Below, in pieces: positions 1-10,605 of a DNA stretch of 23,874 nt. The translations under genes and the position numbers were made by a program. The stretch comes from Tieghemiomyces parasiticus (lineage: Eukaryota > Kickxellomycota > Dimargaritomycetes > Dimargaritales > Dimargaritaceae). The notes below the pieces were generated by a model, which saw only the letters and a program-made list of their open reading frames with translations, made no database searches and was not told where the DNA came from. Each line of letters begins with the position of its first letter. The first letter of the stretch is position 1. The stretch is taken from contig JANBPT010000761.1 of NCBI GenBank assembly GCA_027575765.1, positions 1-23,874 on the forward strand, in the 5' to 3' direction.

Positions 1-2038
1 TCGGCTCTCCCGTTCAATTGACCCAAGGCAAAAGATCACAACTTGGTTTACGCTTGAAATAGGTAGTCAGCCATACTATTCGTTAAACCTCATTTTTATA
101 TGAAAACCGAGGGAGGCAGAGGAGACTGAGGCAAGCGGGATGGCTGTGTCGTTGTGTGTACTATGTCTCCTCTCTGTCTCATGTGGCCTTGGCCGTATGG
201 CCCCTTGCAAGACCCACTCTATCAACTGCAGTCAATGTAGCCAGCCGGGGCTGTATCGTTAGAGATGAAATTGTTGGTTGGGCCCTATATTCTATTGGTT
301 AGGTGGTACAACCGGCCATGCGTGAAAGGGGTTGCACCGTCCTGCCTGCCATCTTTTGGCTCGTTTGCCACCTTGCCAGATAACGCTTTGACAAGGTGTT
401 TTCATAGTCTCCATTATCTGCAAGTGAGACGCCAGCCTCCTCAAGTGTCTATTGTGTACCTGTAAAGCTGTGCCGCGCGTGCAAGCTTATAGGTGGGGCG
501 GGTTGTTCTAATAAGGGTCATGCCGTGGGATAATACGCTACTCTACCCCATACCTTCATTGCCTTAAAGGACTAAACATTACCGCACTATGTTGAGATGA
601 AGGGTAAACACCTTGTTATTGCTCATAGTGTGTCAATGAGGCGGGATAATTGGTTCCACTTGTTTCTTCTTATTGATGCCTAATAACAAGGCGTGTTTTG
701 GTCGGCCGTGATGACTATGTAGGCAGATTACTTGGAGTTGTCTACACTTTTGATGATAGGCGGCTGCAATGGGCGCTCCACATGGTCACCGATGAAAAGC
801 CACTATGGTTGCCAAAAGTGAACACTAGCTAGAGAGTGGGGACAAGGTGGTAGGGACCAGCCAACGGATGTCTCTGCACAACCTTGATCCCAATGAGCGC
901 AAAAGAGGCAGCCACTCTCTCAGCTGCAGCAGCGTTCTATTCATTGGTAACTGCAGTTAGCAATGGATTAACCAAGGAAGTGATACGCTCTGCCCAGGCC
1001 AAGTCGTTGACGTTCAAAGTGCCCTATAGGCCCCAAGTTAGGTGAGGTGTTTGGATGCTGGTAAGATCCATCACTACCAAATGGCATATGGCAGCCAGCG
1101 CAATGTCAATTACAGCTGTCACACAGACAAGGTCTTATTAGCAGTGGTTCAAGAGGTAGAGTGGGGCCGGCTTAACCAGAATTGTCAATACAAATTCCAG
1201 GTGACAATTGAGCTGACTGGGACGTGGCTGGGCCACAGGCTTGGGTAGTAATATTTTTGGTAAGCTGTGGCATACACACACCGGAATAGTCCAAGGATGA
1301 CCAGAGCCGGATCAATGCAGGTTTGAGAGGTATTAGGCAGTACAGCGCCTGGCTTGATGCAATCTGACATTAGAAGAATTCATGGAAGAGGTCACCAGAA
1401 TCATACCACTTGAGCCAAAAATTCTTAGGTTATCCAGTATAAATAAAAGTGACAACTCCAGACCAGGGCCACAACACCGGTGTGCTGATATTAGGCCCAA
1501 GTCTAATACCATAACCAAAAGGCTATTCTACTATCACAGAATATGTGGTTCTGAAATAGTAGACTTGGACTTTACCTTGGGAAAATCTAATGTGGTGGTT
1601 CCCAATCACCACAACCGGCACGCCAATGTACCAACCATGGGTTCATGTACTACTTCATTGCCCGACCGGGAAACCTTTGTTATCTTTACTGGTCACTATT
1701 CCAACCCAACGCCATGGGCAACTTGGCGTAACAATGTTATAATACTGGCAGTGATGTACACTCTTGTGCTTCAATGTATTTTATTATTTGTAGGTGTAAT
1801 GGCACTGTTAGGTGGTGTCCAATCAATAGTGACGCGTGCCTTGGCCAGCCTCTCTTACCTCCAGTTGCCTCTACTATCCACATTTGCGCCCTACTGTCCT
1901 CCTTTGTATTGACAGCTTTGACCATGCTCTGGCTGCTGGCTATATGATTGATCATAGCGGCGTTTCTATCTACCAACCTTATGCCCTTGCGCTACTCATG
2001 GACCACCACACACCTTAAATGACCGTAGGGACTCTCAC

Positions 2039-2070
2039 CACGTGAAAACTATTTAACCCCCGCTTTATAA
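2039..2070 (+). promoter_or_regulatory. Candidate promoter: CACGTG plus TATA box
   Basis: CACGTG lies at 2039-2044 and TATAAA at 2065-2070, followed 90 bases later by an ATG at 2160 that opens a 63-codon reading frame ending at 2351. The arrangement is that of a fungal core promoter, but the downstream frame is short and unassigned, so this may be the promoter of a decayed gene or element. Confidence 0.25.
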
Positions 2071-3212
2071 AGAGAGAGCACCATTGTGCGCATCAATTAG
2101 TTATACAGCAAGTGGATTTGACTCTTCCCCGGTCCCATTGGTTGTCCCTTCCACATACTATGAGCCCAGTGAAGGACATCTGGCTGGTTGATTCCACCTT
2201 GACGCCTGTCACCTACAATGCCAGCAGTTTTATTACCACCCCTGAACCAACGGCTCCAGACTCGCCCCATTGTCTTGCAATCCATCTTCAGTCCAGGACT
2301 CCGGCAGTCGCTCTTGGGTTACCCATCTCATCCACTAGGGGGCCTGCGTAGGTACAAAAGGCCCTAAGCCCAGCACCATAGATACACTGGCCCCAAATCC
2401 TACACTCACCATCTGCCCACCTTGCCTGATTTTCCGATGCTGGTCGTCTGTTAATCCAAACGCCTGTGGTCCCTAGGGAGGGCTATGACGACCAGCTTAT
2501 ACAATACGGTTTTGGCATGTCAGTACGGGGCTCTGTTAGTGGTGTCTACCGCTCCTAACCAGGTTGTCTGCCACCAGCGGTCAGCTATTATAACTATGTT
2601 GACCAGCGGGAACCTGAGTGTAAACCCAGGTGTGGTGGCTTCACCTGCGAGAGGAACCCTTTTCACCTGCCTTTGTCCCCCGCGGTAGTCTGGTGTTGGT
2701 AAGTGAACTTCTTTTAGACTCATGGCCTAGGGCTTGGGTTGGTATCCATAGCTATAGCCTATTTTATGTATTGGATGCAGTGTGCATTCATTGCTGCCAG
2801 TGTGCCACACCCTCACCCTCCTTGGCATTTCATATTGGCATTAACGTGACGCTGATCATAGTTATCCCTATCGTTAGTGCACAGGGTCGCTTGTTTGGTT
2901 TTAGATTTTTCTGCATAGCAAAGTTGAGTTTTTTTTCTGATATCTACCACATTAAAAATAAATCCAATATACAACTAAGTTTCCGTAGATGGGCCGAGTA
3001 ACATACGAGCTTGCGATGTCACCAGTGTAAATTCGGACACATATTCAAACAATACTGGAGGGCCACCGGAATACGACGGAATAACCAGGTTCTGGCGTAC
3101 TAGATCTTACTACCATGTTCTTCAAGTAGTCGCCTGGCTTGGCAACAGTTATATTATGCGGCCGCGTTGAGACGTTAAGGCGAGCTAAATAGGGAATATG
3201 TAGTGAGCTAAA

Positions 3213-3229
3213 CGGCCTCCAGGAGGCCG
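3213..3229. repeat. Perfect 8-bp inverted repeat
   Basis: CGGCCTCC and GGAGGCCG flank a single A, forming a perfect GC-rich palindrome in an AT-richer region. Nothing next to it (no T-tract, no ORF end) suggests a function. Confidence 0.5.
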
Positions 3230-4080
3230 CATGGACATGCTAACAATTCCTTCTCAATCAATCTGCTGTACGTTTACCTTTTGTCAGCACAATGGTACGC
3301 CCGGGTGTCATGATGACCAGTGGAGTCAAACCACAATGAGAAATGGAGACGTCAATCAAATGAGGACCGATGGTCAGACACGGTGGAGTCGTTTGGGAAT
3401 GCCATGTAGCCATTCTACAGTTAGCACCTAATACCATGGTTAACCATTACAGCCAATATGACAGGGAAAGTTGGCCGATGAAATGCGTAAAAGCTGGAAG
3501 GGGGGCGGACGACAGTGACTGCGGGGGGAATAATAGGAGGATTTACTGTGGCTTGGGTAGGAAAAGGGAAGCCAAGGATTACAAGCCACACCATGGAACT
3601 TGTCAGCTCGAGGAGTCAATCAAGATGCCAAGCGAGATTGGAAATGTCACCCAGCCACTAGGATTATAGTTGACGAGAACAACAACTAATTGGTTCTAGC
3701 AGAGGTGACCAGGGATCGAATAGTTTCCGCTTTAATTCCGCCATAGAGCGGCGCTATTGGTAGCCCAGTCACCCGGTAACCCATCCTGAAACTGCCTTGG
3801 ACCAAATTATATATAAGGAGGAGGGGTCTCCCTCTTCATGCTAAGGCGTAGTGAGCTCCCAGAATAAGAAATATATTATACCTATTAATTACCAACACAT
3901 TAACTTTACAGCTTAAATACCAGCCTTTCTAAAATTTTACTAAATGATTTAGTTTATTGAGTAGCGCATTGGGTGATATTTATTATAAGAAGTACTTTTA
4001 ACGAGGCAATATGGTAGCCCTAATAGGTTTACGTGGTAGATTGGTTTCTATGACATAGTCCATGTATAAGTTCAAAATTG

Positions 4081-4086
4081 TTTATT
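4081..4086 (-). terminator. Poly(A) signal overlapping a stop codon
   Basis: On the minus strand the stop codon of the leucine-rich fragment reads TAATAAA, so AATAAA overlaps the stop by two bases. This would give an almost absent 3' UTR. Confidence 0.4.
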
Positions 4087-4555
4087 AATTGAGGAACACT
4101 ACTTCTTTAAGTTGAGGGCATAGGTCAATGAGGGCCGAGTGGATAACAAGGTCTTTTCTGACCCCATTTCCAAAAACTAGGTATGTTAGTTGGCTCTTAC
4201 GCGGGAAGAGGTAATAAAGAAGGTTATAGTTGAGGATAAGCTCCCCATAGCCATCATGAGCTTCCACGGTTATGGCCGTGGCCCTCCTCAGAAGGTTGGC
4301 GAGGGGGAAATTACCGGGACCTCTATTGCAACCGATGTTCCAAATCAGTCTTATAGTGTGGATATTATGAAGACGCTGAGATATTTGGCAAAGCTTTGTA
4401 TAATTCGTTCTTGTTATCGGCCCGTTAAGGACCACAGTGATTGTAGTGATGCCACTACCCTTCTCAGCCACCATTTTCATCGTAGCGTTTAGGTTGGCGC
4501 AGCAATCAATCAGGAGGTCCTGATGGTGGCTAATCGAATGGTCCATGTAAGACAT
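4085..4555 (-). CDS. Leucine-rich/F-box-like protein, short or truncated
   Basis: This is a 156-residue frame starting at an ATG (4555-4553). Its spacing of hydrophobic residues (ITTITVVLNG, IHTIRLIW, ATAITVEA, LTYLVFGNG, LKEVVFLN) resembles the irregular leucine-rich repeats behind F-box domains in fungal proteins: short beta strands about 25-30 residues apart. No N-terminal F-box is visible, and the frame stops just after a strand, where a full-length protein would normally continue, so it is probably a truncated copy. A minus-strand TATAAA lies about 210 bases upstream and a poly(A) signal overlaps the stop, so the unit could still be transcribed. An in-frame TAG upstream of the ATG rules out a simple N-terminal extension; a spliced upstream exon is possible. 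The family call is tentative. Confidence 0.4.
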   Translation of the reverse strand: MSYMDHSISHHQDLLIDCCANLNATMKMVAEKGSGITTITVVLNGPITRTNYTKLCQISQRLHNIHTIRLIWNIGCNRGPGNFPLANLLRRATAITVEAHDGYGELILNYNLLYYLFPRKSQLTYLVFGNGVRKDLVIHSALIDLCPQLKEVVFLN

Positions 4556-4764
4556 TGTTCCGCTGAATTGGGTAAGCTATTGGTTTACTGTCGAGAGATC
4601 GCTGAAACAGATAAAGAAAACAATGGGAAATTGTAGGGGAAACGATGTAAAGGAGTTAGGTCGAAAAACTGATAGTGGTAAGGCACGGCGTACCATACTC
4701 AAGCAAGTTTTAAGGAAAGGGAGTGTATGAATTTTGACCACTGGCAGCAGAACTTGAATCCCTC

Positions 4765-4770
4765 TTTATA
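4765..4770 (-). promoter_or_regulatory. TATA box of the leucine-rich fragment
   Basis: TATAAA on the minus strand (TTTATA on plus) is located 210 bases before the ATG at 4555. The leader between them includes a pyrimidine-rich run ending in TTTCAG. Confidence 0.35.
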
Positions 4771-6721
4771 GAGATAGCGAGGGCATAAGGGCAACAAGGT
4801 AGATGGCTGGGGGTCGTGGCTGCTGCCCACCCTGGCCTCGCCTCCCATAGTACTGCTGATTAAGGAAAGGTGGGTTGTAAAAGCAACAAAGAAAAAGTGG
4901 CTTGATCAGCCAACCCCATTAGACCTTAACCTTCACATTTGACTGCAGAATTATACATCACCTCGTTTTCTAGGACAAACCAGGGTGGTGCTTCTCTCAT
5001 GGTAAAATGACTGATAAGAAGACCCCCACATTATCGACTATTTTCCCAAGTAACTTTTATTCGATGGGACCCAGATCTGAAGCCATTTCTCTGCTGCTCT
5101 TTGTTACTACCCGGTTTGTTTACTCGACCTTCACATTCAACCTGGCTACTATTCGCTTGGCCAGTGACATGTGTGTGGACCAACTAGGCCGGGACTACCC
5201 CACGGTTTGACTGTCTAGCCCCTGACCCCACCCGCTTGACCTACCACTTGATTTAACCAGGTCCTGTTGTTGGTGCAAAGCAGTCATTTTAACAACTACC
5301 GCGAACCGGGGTTGGCCCTAGTCTCCTCCTAATTTCTGCCCACGGATGAGATTAGATCTTGAATGACTGCCCTATCCTATGCAAGCCACCTACGACCCGG
5401 CTGGTTAGTATAGACCATCACTTGATCACATAGGTGACCGTTGTCTAGGTTGTATAATGCCAAGCTTGCCTTGGCTGGCGACATTGGACTTGCACCTGAG
5501 ACGTCATCACTATGTATTCACAGGCCGCGCTAGCGACTCTGTGGTTCCACCCGGTCATTACTTTTTTCTTTCTGATGAGGATGAAACACTTAACCAAAGC
5601 CTTGCCAAGAAAGTGATGAGGATATGATCATGTATGCAGTGCACGGAAGCCTCTGTTTGACGTCTCTAACTTTGCAGCTATGGCTCTTATCGGTGGTAAT
5701 TGGGGTACATTAATGTTCTACTTTTAGCCCTTTTCCCTTCATTATACTCTTATTTCCAGAAATAGCCTCGACCACTGTAGCTCCCCCTATATCACTTAGG
5801 AGGAATGGTCCAGTGGTCCGCCTGATTGTGCACACTATCGATACAGCGGATTGTAGGCCATATTAGGCAAGGCTTGCCAGAAGTGTGTAGCACTGGCTAT
5901 GACAGGTGGTTGTCTAAGCTGCTTGATTGAAGCTATGAATTGAATCATCCAACCCAGTCTGATCCGCATTTCAATGGGACAAAGTGCCGAAGGGGTCGGG
6001 ACAGCAAAGGTTCAGAATAAGGAGAACATTAGGAGGGTTTTGGGGCGTACGGTTGGGTATTCCGGCAGCGGGTAAGCTAGGGTCATAGAGGAGACGTAGA
6101 GGTAGGCTATGGCACTTGCACAAGGATGGTGTACGATAAAGGAATCTGTAGATGTTAAATCGGAGGGTAGTTTCGGATCCGAAGCAGGACAATGCCAACT
6201 CTACTTACTAACCACGGTCAAGTTGTCAAATGCCTAAGCAATACAAGGTGGGGCAGTAAAGGCGCACATTAAAAATAAAACTCTCCTCGAGGGGTATATG
6301 TGAGTACAATGCCAAGAGGGGGGGGATGCCGGGGTTACCGTGTGGTAGGAGCGAGATGCGAGGCCGTGGTTCGGTCCTGGGATTACTGTCGTTAGTTAAT
6401 GTCGTGCCAGTTTTGGACAGTACACAGACCGGATTATTTCCATTGATGGATCGGGGAGGGGGTGCCTTATCAAGGCTGGCCACTCAAGGTCGACAAATTA
6501 ATCAATTATTGTTTTTATTTGCTTTTCATGTACTATTGGCGGTAATGGTTTCTCAATACAATGATTGGTCACTAGATTATGTTGGTAGCAGATTTTAGCA
6601 GTGACCCCGGTATGTTAGGGCAGCGTTGGGACGCTAAATCACTATAGTAGAGTTATATATTTTATACAATTCCATACGTCAATTATTGATGTACAACATT
6701 GTATCAACCCAGAACCCCTCA
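4771..6721. other. Gene-poor AT-richer region, right part
   Basis: Only short frames without recognisable domains occur. The minus-strand frames at 5971-6198 and 6226-6483 and the plus frame at 6326-6598 have no family resemblance. TTTATT at 6514-6519, a minus-strand AATAAA, may be the poly(A) signal of the CC2D1-like gene. The change to GC-rich sequence occurs at about 6720, at the stop codon of that gene. Confidence 0.55.
6514..6519 (-). terminator. Candidate poly(A) signal of the CC2D1-like gene
   Basis: Minus-strand AATAAA about 200 bases beyond the stop codon at 6722. It is the closest exact match I saw. Confidence 0.35.
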
Positions 6722-8749
6722 TCACATTGGACCCAGCGCCTCCTCAACTTCACGCACCTCCTCGGTCATGATCTTAAGCCGCTGGAGGGCCCATCGGGCG
6801 GCAGACAGGTCGCCCTCCTTCTTGAGCTGCATGGCCCACTGCTTATGCGAGACAATGCTGGCGTGGACGGCTCGGACGTAATCAGCCAACGTGAGCGTGC
6901 CAACCGCCACTTGAGTTTCGAGGAGCTGCGTTTTGGTCTGTAGCTCAGTCAGGCGAATCTGAAGCTGGTCGGCACTCTCCTGACCCAGCGTCTCACCGTC
7001 CGCTGCCTGCCTCAGGGACTGAAGTAGCGCTTGGCCGGCGTGGCGGAACTGTGGGCTGAGGGCCGCAATCACGGCGGGGATAGTAGTCGCATGGGCGGCA
7101 GAGGTGGTGTCCAGCGTGGCGACAGCCAGGGCGGCCAGAATATTGTTGACCAGGTTGGACTCAAATTCCAAGGCCATGTTCGATACGATAGTCTCGACCC
7201 GCAACAGCTCGGCAAGGGCAAGGCTGGTAACTGTCTTAGTCTGTGCGACGGGAGACGGCCGTGATAGTGGTGTCGCAAGCGATGGCGGGCCGTGGTTCGT
7301 GGTAGTGAGGAGAGGTGGCGTCAGGGGCGTTGATTCGACCGGGGACCCGGTCTCTAGACGTCGAGATCCCTCGGTTCCCTCCGCCGCTGTCGCCCCTAGT
7401 GGTTTGGTCGGCTCTGCTGGTACAGACAGAGTTTGACTAGCTTCACAGCCCGAGGCCCCTGGGACGGTTTGCTGCTGCGCGGTCGTATCTGACGGTGCTG
7501 GTGGAACCAGTTCACTTTCACCCGCGGCATGACGCTCGGCAATGTCCAAAGGTTCTGGGGCCGCATCAGCAGTAACCGGCGCAGGGTCCATGACCGGGGG
7601 CATCTCAACAGGCGTGGTCGGAAGCGTAGGCTGAGGAGCCACCGCAGAGTCACGGTTAGGGGGCGGTTCCACCTCACCCAACTCGATCCACGCTTCCTGT
7701 CGCGTCACTACGGGTCGGGCAAGGGCCAATGGTGTGCGCAACCGTACGACCACCTCTACAGTGACCTGACCGTCAGCCAGGGGCCGTCGCAGCTTGTCCA
7801 CGAGGGTCGCAGTTTCCCGCACCTCACAACGGGTCAGCAGGCGAGCCAGAGGGATCTGGGTGCGGCCCAGCCAGGTGGACCCCCAGAGTACGCCCTTATG
7901 GTGGTAAAGGTTGAGATCCAAGCGCCGGCGCTCGGCCCAGCGCTGGAGAGCGCGGTTGCGGGCAATCAGAACTCGTGCCGCAGCTTGGACGGGGTAGTCC
8001 CCAGTGGCCTCGTCTCGTTTGACGGACGCGGTGGTACCCTTGGAATCGGTGGTGGGCACCCCGCCCGCTCCTGTGGGTCGGCCTAGAATACTGCCAGCCG
8101 TAGCCCGGAGCGTGGCGGATAGTGCCGTGGTCGATCCGGCCTCAGCAGGGAGGTTCAAGTCCCACGTGCAATAAGGGTTCCACCGGGTACCCCCGCCCGC
8201 TGGCGGACCGAGGTGGTCCAAGCCTGACAGCTGGATGATTTGGAGCTCGAGTTCGCCTGCGGTCAGGTCGAGGTGGGCCTCCTCAATATCGTACGCGACA
8301 GGGCGCAAGACAAAGTTTAATTCGGGTAGGGGCCCTGAAGTGCCCTGGGCCAAAGCTGCCAGCCGGCCCGCCACCGTGGCGGCATCCTGGGCGAGCCGTT
8401 TTTTGCGCCGGTGAAAGTCGAGGGCCTTGTCTTTCTGGCTGGTCTGGTAGTAGTACGCCGACGCGTGGGTGCACGTGCGCTGCTGGTCGGTGAGCCGGGT
8501 CTCGACGGCCGTCAGCAGGGCGAGGGGGTCTTCCGCATCGTCTAGCGTGAAGTGTGTGGTGCGAGAGGTGCGATGGCTGGGCTTCAGTGGCAGGTCTTTC
8601 GTCCCAGGTGCCGGGCTGACCTGCGGGGGCAGTACGCCGAGGGTGGTGCCTTTGGTGGACGTCGTGGGCACGGTAGCGTATGCCGGGGTCTTAGCAGGGG
8701 AATTGCGCGCGCTCCGGGCGGCAGTGGCTGCACCAGCCGGATATGCCAT
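6722..8749 (-). CDS. CC2D1: CC2D1/Lgd-like C2-domain protein
   Basis: This single-exon frame of 675 residues is counted from the ATG at 8749. The frame continues upstream to 8917, but that part looks like a pyrimidine-rich leader (LPQLSPFTSI when translated). Features in order are a disordered N-terminus, one degenerate DM14-like helical hairpin (about residues 75-136, with QKDKALDFHRRKKRL), a C2 domain (about 155-340) ending in LGRTQIPLARLL, CEVRETATLVD and VEVVVRLRTPL, a proline-rich linker, and a C-terminal helical region (about 590-675) with LETQVAVGTLTLADYV, KKEGDLSAARWALQRLKIM. The C2 and C-terminal segments follow CC2D1A/B and Drosophila Lgd closely. Known family members bind ESCRT-III CHMP4/Snf7 through DM14 repeats and act in endosomal sorting. 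Animal members have four DM14 repeats; only one weak copy is visible here. The family is absent from budding yeast. Confidence 0.75.
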   Translation of the reverse strand: MAYPAGAATAARSARNSPAKTPAYATVPTTSTKGTTLGVLPPQVSPAPGTKDLPLKPSHRTSRTTHFTLDDAEDPLALLTAVETRLTDQQRTCTHASAYYYQTSQKDKALDFHRRKKRLAQDAATVAGRLAALAQGTSGPLPELNFVLRPVAYDIEEAHLDLTAGELELQIIQLSGLDHLGPPAGGGTRWNPYCTWDLNLPAEAGSTTALSATLRATAGSILGRPTGAGGVPTTDSKGTTASVKRDEATGDYPVQAAARVLIARNRALQRWAERRRLDLNLYHHKGVLWGSTWLGRTQIPLARLLTRCEVRETATLVDKLRRPLADGQVTVEVVVRLRTPLALARPVVTRQEAWIELGEVEPPPNRDSAVAPQPTLPTTPVEMPPVMDPAPVTADAAPEPLDIAERHAAGESELVPPAPSDTTAQQQTVPGASGCEASQTLSVPAEPTKPLGATAAEGTEGSRRLETGSPVESTPLTPPLLTTTNHGPPSLATPLSRPSPVAQTKTVTSLALAELLRVETIVSNMALEFESNLVNNILAALAVATLDTTSAAHATTIPAVIAALSPQFRHAGQALLQSLRQAADGETLGQESADQLQIRLTELQTKTQLLETQVAVGTLTLADYVRAVHASIVSHKQWAMQLKKEGDLSAARWALQRLKIMTEEVREVEEALGPM

Positions 8750-10410
8750 GCGTGGGTTCAAAATTGGAATGGAAGTGAAAGGAGATAATTGGGGAAGTAG
8801 CGCGCGGGCGCTACGACGGTGACGGACAGGGCAATGAACAATGCAAGAGGATGCGGAGTCTGTGGCGAGGTAAGCGGTTGTGAAGTCATTGAGTAAGGCC
8901 AGGGTAAACCTTGGCACTCTTGACTGCCAGGAATAGTGGCGTGTGAGGCCAGGACAGGGCTGGTGTAGAGGGAGGCAGGTGGTGTACCTATTCTGTTGTG
9001 AGTATTTATCACATAGCTGGCTTCTTCGTCTTGGCTGGACCCTGTGGCCCGGTCGGTAGGTCGCAGGTGGTTGTGGCCGCCGTGGTATGCTGCATCCTGC
9101 AAGGAAAGGAGGCGGCCCTCAGGACCATTTGGGGGGCTGGTATCCTTTCAGAGGCAGGATTCGGGCACCAGGCCCTCCTCAGCTCATTTCAAAGCCCGAC
9201 CAGCAGCTAGGCCCAAACAGAAAGGCACGGGCGGCTTCCTGGCTGCCCATTCTCTTTGTCCAGGCGCCTGCCCAGGCCAGGCGTGAAGGCTGTGCCGTCC
9301 ACGGTCCCCAGCTGTGTATACTGCGTTCAGCCTTCGCAGGGCGCGACTCGTCCGTGACGTAGTGCGAATTCGCAGAGCGTGACGGTAGACTGGCCCTCAT
9401 TGGTCGGAGGGGACTGGCCGCACGCCCCTCACTCCATATGCCCTGTCCGCCCCCACTACCGCACCCTCTATGCCGTGTGGATGCGGCCTACAAACGACCC
9501 GTTAGTTTCAACACGCGTGACTGCGCATTAAATCCGCAGGAAAACGACCGCACCGGGCTGCTCGGAGAGCCGGGCCAAGGGCCCCTTAGCTGCCCCAATC
9601 CGCATAAGCTACTCTGCGGGGTCTGGCCGGCAGTTGGCATGTGAGCGGTGGCCGGCTCAGCGGCTGCTCGCTGGGTGTAGATGCTACGACCGCACGCCGG
9701 GCAGAGAAGGTAGAGCGAGGCGCACGGGCCTAGACGGACCCCCCCCCCCGAAACAACAACATCGAAAAACACCTACATAGGCCGCTTAAACAATGCCCTG
9801 CAAGGCCTAGCGGGGTCTGCCACAGCAACCGTAGCAGGGCAGGGAGCAGGGCGGGAAGTAAGAACGGCCGCTATAGTCACACAGCCCAATTCATGGTATG
9901 TCGGTCGCGCGGCTATTTTTAGCACCCGCAGCGAGCCATCCCCTCCTGTCCGGCTGTGAAATGGTATGGTGGCGACGGAGAGTCAATGCATGCGGCCAAC
10001 CACCCGCTCTGCCCCCGGGGCATTCGGGTCTCTCGACCCTGCTCCACCGTCGAGGCCTAGCTGGGCTGCTAGAGACACACCTCTCCACCGGGATCTATCA
10101 TCGACACCGTGACTCTACAACCTACAGCAGCAAAGCTTCTACCGTCGCTGCCGACATGGCTATTCACCTTACCTTGGTGCACGCAACGCAGAAGGACCAC
10201 CACTGCACCCGCAGCGGGGTACGCTGTTGCGTCCCGCGGTTCATGGGCGACGAAGGCGGGAACGGTGCGCCAAGGTCCGCGCGGTCGGTTCCACCTGCGT
10301 TCCGGCTGCCCCTCCAGCCGTCACTGTTCGACGCCCGCATAGCCGTGAGGTCCAATCCGCTTGGGCACTACACCAGTTCCCAGCGGCCGTTGACAACCGC
10401 GGCCTGGAGG
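8750..10410. other. GC-rich intergenic region
   Basis: This lies between the divergent CC2D1-like and 5'-nucleotidase genes. It contains several overlapping short frames on both strands with no recognisable domains, an 11-base C run (9739-9749), and no tRNA or rRNA that I can recognise. The longest frame, on plus from 9898 to 10629, is probably a by-product of GC-rich sequence. The first part is the 5' leader and promoter of the CC2D1-like gene. Confidence 0.5.
9739..9749. repeat. C11 homopolymer run
   Basis: Eleven consecutive C residues in an intergenic region. Length is easily miscounted in sequencing. Confidence 0.8.
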
Positions 10411-10605
10411 CTAGGGCATGGTGGGCGTGGCTTCACCGCCCCCCTTCCCAAACAGGTACGCGATCGAGCGGCTGGCTTCATCCTTCATGTAGGGCGAGTG
10501 ATAGGGCCCGTGCGGTACAGCCGCCCTGCCGGTGGGTACTGGGGGTTGCACCGAGACATTCTGACTACGCGGCTGGTACGACGCCAGGCCGTCACGAATT
10601 TCCAT
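10411..10605 (-). CDS. Candidate small protein, 64 residues
   Basis: An ATG-started frame on the minus strand (ATG at 10605-10603, TAG at 10411-10413) encodes a polar, proline- and serine-containing peptide with an ordered-looking centre (YHSPYMKDEASRSIAYLFGK) and no signal peptide or membrane segment. Third codon positions are G/C-rich, as in the confirmed genes nearby. I do not recognise a family. It sits in the intergenic region upstream of the 5'-nucleotidase, transcribed away from it. It could be a real small gene, one exon of a spliced gene, or chance. Confidence 0.25.
   Translation of the reverse strand: MEIRDGLASYQPRSQNVSVQPPVPTGRAAVPHGPYHSPYMKDEASRSIAYLFGKGGGEATPTMP

Larger units (their letters stand above)
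1..4080. other. Gene-poor, AT-richer region
   Basis: No open reading frame here resembles a known full-length protein. The longest (plus strand, 1382-1912, 176 codons) has one hydrophobic stretch near its C-terminus but no recognisable domain, and I do not call it a gene. Composition is visibly more AT-rich than the right-hand part of the window. A promoter-like block (2039-2070), another TATA-like run near 3809-3816 (tatatataag context) with no ORF behind it, a short palindrome (3213-3229) and two weak retroelement-like peptide traces are listed separately. The likeliest reading is decayed repeats or pseudogenes, but this is inference. Confidence 0.6.

Noticed and set aside
1382..1912. 176-codon plus-strand frame with a hydrophobic stretch
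   Set aside because: No recognisable domain, composition like random translation of AT-rich DNA, and no supporting promoter or poly(A) signal. A membrane-like stretch alone is not enough.
3690..3725. tRNA-like T-arm sequence (minus strand TTCGATCCCTGG)
   Set aside because: No acceptor stem, anticodon arm or A-box can be fitted around it.
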